Assembly: GCF_003955715.1 (NCBI RefSeq)
Contig: NZ_CP034463.1
Location: 5,518,001-5,582,000, forward strand
DNA: 64,000 nucleotides
DNA from: Streptomyces aquilus
GTDB lineage: Bacteria; Actinomycetota; Actinomycetes; Streptomycetales; Streptomycetaceae
Direction of reading: 5' to 3'
Shown piece after piece: positions 60,506 to 64,000 of the stretch. The notes under the pieces were generated by a model. That model did not search any database. It had not been told where the DNA came from and saw only the letters and a list, made by a program, of their open reading frames with translations. Numbering within the stretch: the first letter of the stretch is position 1; each line of letters opens with the position of its first letter. The position numbers and the translations under genes were made by a program.

Positions 60506-61290
60506 ATGAGCAGGTCCAGGAACACCGCCGCCCTCGGAATCGCCGCTACCGCCCTCGCCGCGCTCGGCGTGATGGCGCCCGCTTCCGCCCACGGGCGCGA
60601 ACTGTGGGGGGACGTCACGGTCCTGCCCGGCCGGGAGGGCATCGTCGAGATCGCCGGGTACGAGGGGGACGCGCTCGGCGCCGGGTCCCGGCTGACCCTG
60701 ACCGCGCCGGAGGGTGCCGAGGTGACGGAGACGCCCCTGCGGGCCCAGGACTACCGGGGCCGGGTCGACGCCGACGGCGACAGCGCGTCGTACACCTGGT
60801 CCGGGTCGGCGGGCGCACGTCCCTGGCAGGGCCGTTCCTTCCCGTTCGTGCTGGCCGTGCCCGCCGACGCGGTGCCCGGCACCCGGCTCGCCGGCTGCGC
60901 GGTGCGCCTCACGGACGCGCGCGGCACCCGCAAGGACCGCGGGACCTGCGCGGTCACCGTCGGCCTGCCCGAACCGACCCTCACCCGGCCGGCGTCCGGG
61001 GTCGCGCTCGCCGCGCGGCCGGTGACGGGCGGTACGGCGTATCCGGGGGCACAGATCACCGTCCGGTACGAGGACACGAAGGACGCGGGCGTGACCGGGC
61101 AGGGCCCGGAGCCGGGCACCGAGGTGTGCACGGCGACGGCGGGCCGGGACGGCAGCTGGGCGTGCGTCCCGGCCACCGCGCTGCCGGCCGGGCCGGGTCG
61201 GTTGCAGGCGACGGCGACCTTCAACGGGGTGGCGGCGGTGAGCGAGCAGATCTATGTCGCGGTCGGCGGCGCCGGGCGGCACGGGGGTCG

Positions 61291-61306
<16 letters not shown>
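60506..61306 (+). CDS. Secreted beta-sandwich protein
   Basis: A 266-residue exported protein: signal peptide (about 1-29, ending APASA) and two likely Ig-like beta domains (ELWGDVTVLPGREGIVEIAG ... and TLTRPASGVALAARPVTGGT ...), each with a cysteine pair (AGCAVRLT/RGTCAVTV; EVCTATAG/SWACVPAT). No catalytic motif is visible. It is probably an adhesin-like or carbohydrate-binding extracellular protein. The 3' end overlaps the convergent regulator gene by 16 nt. Confidence 0.7.

Positions 61307-64000
<2,694 letters not shown>

Overview
The window is high-GC actinobacterial DNA, almost certainly from a Streptomyces chromosome. The evidence is strong third-position G/C codon use, GTG starts, many 1-14 nt start/stop overlaps, twin-arginine secreted proteins, SpoIIE-type phosphatases, a LAETG (sortase E type) surface protein and XRE/TPR, MocR and STAND regulators. 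No rRNA, tRNA, insertion sequence, prophage or CRISPR array was found.

Layout. 1-6.5 kb is core-like: an AI-2E transporter, a PAS-GAF-PP2C-HATPase phosphatase, aspS and a secreted intradiol dioxygenase. 6.5-25.9 kb looks like an accessory biosynthetic island. A leftward set (DUF3291, three MFS or MFS-like genes, DinB-like) diverges at about 10.7 kb from twelve tightly packed rightward genes (10790-24344): two ATP-grasp ligases, a signal-less peptide-binding protein, two N-hydroxylating monooxygenases, a diaminobutyrate-type aminotransferase, a cupin, a DAO-type FAD oxidase, a serine acetyltransferase, a methionyl-tRNA-synthetase-like enzyme, a membrane protein and a rhodanese. A TrmB/LuxR-type regulator and a 45-residue secreted peptide close the island. 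Lysine N-monooxygenase, cupin, MetRS-like protein and DAO oxidase together are the known parts of the hydrazine-forming (N-N bond) machinery. Here cupin and MetRS-like parts are separate genes and no NRPS or PKS is present, so the cluster probably makes a hydrazine or otherwise N-N/N-O bonded amino-acid product joined by ATP-grasp ligases. The product is unknown.

26-38 kb returns to ordinary genes: a PH-domain protein, a TIR-domain protein downstream of housekeeping metG, a VWA protein, a PhoX phosphatase behind a PHO-box-like repeat, an alpha/beta hydrolase-EEP-FUSC operon and a divergent MocR regulator with paired operator-like repeats. 38-50.5 kb holds small secreted and membrane proteins, a second PP2C phosphatase, an M20 amidohydrolase, a decayed GNAT fragment, a TerB protein, an NPP1 protein and a 1256-residue HTH-STAND-WD40 protein.

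50.5-64 kb holds an XRE-TPR regulator divergent from an unannotated-size 57-codon gene, a 32-bp tandem repeat array, a lipoprotein, a META protein, a short threonyl-tRNA synthetase behind a threonine-rich leader peptide and terminator (attenuator), a nucleoside hydrolase, a LAETG surface protein, a GH13 alpha-glucosidase, DUF4142 and secreted proteins, and a large ATPase/TPR regulator cut by the window edge.
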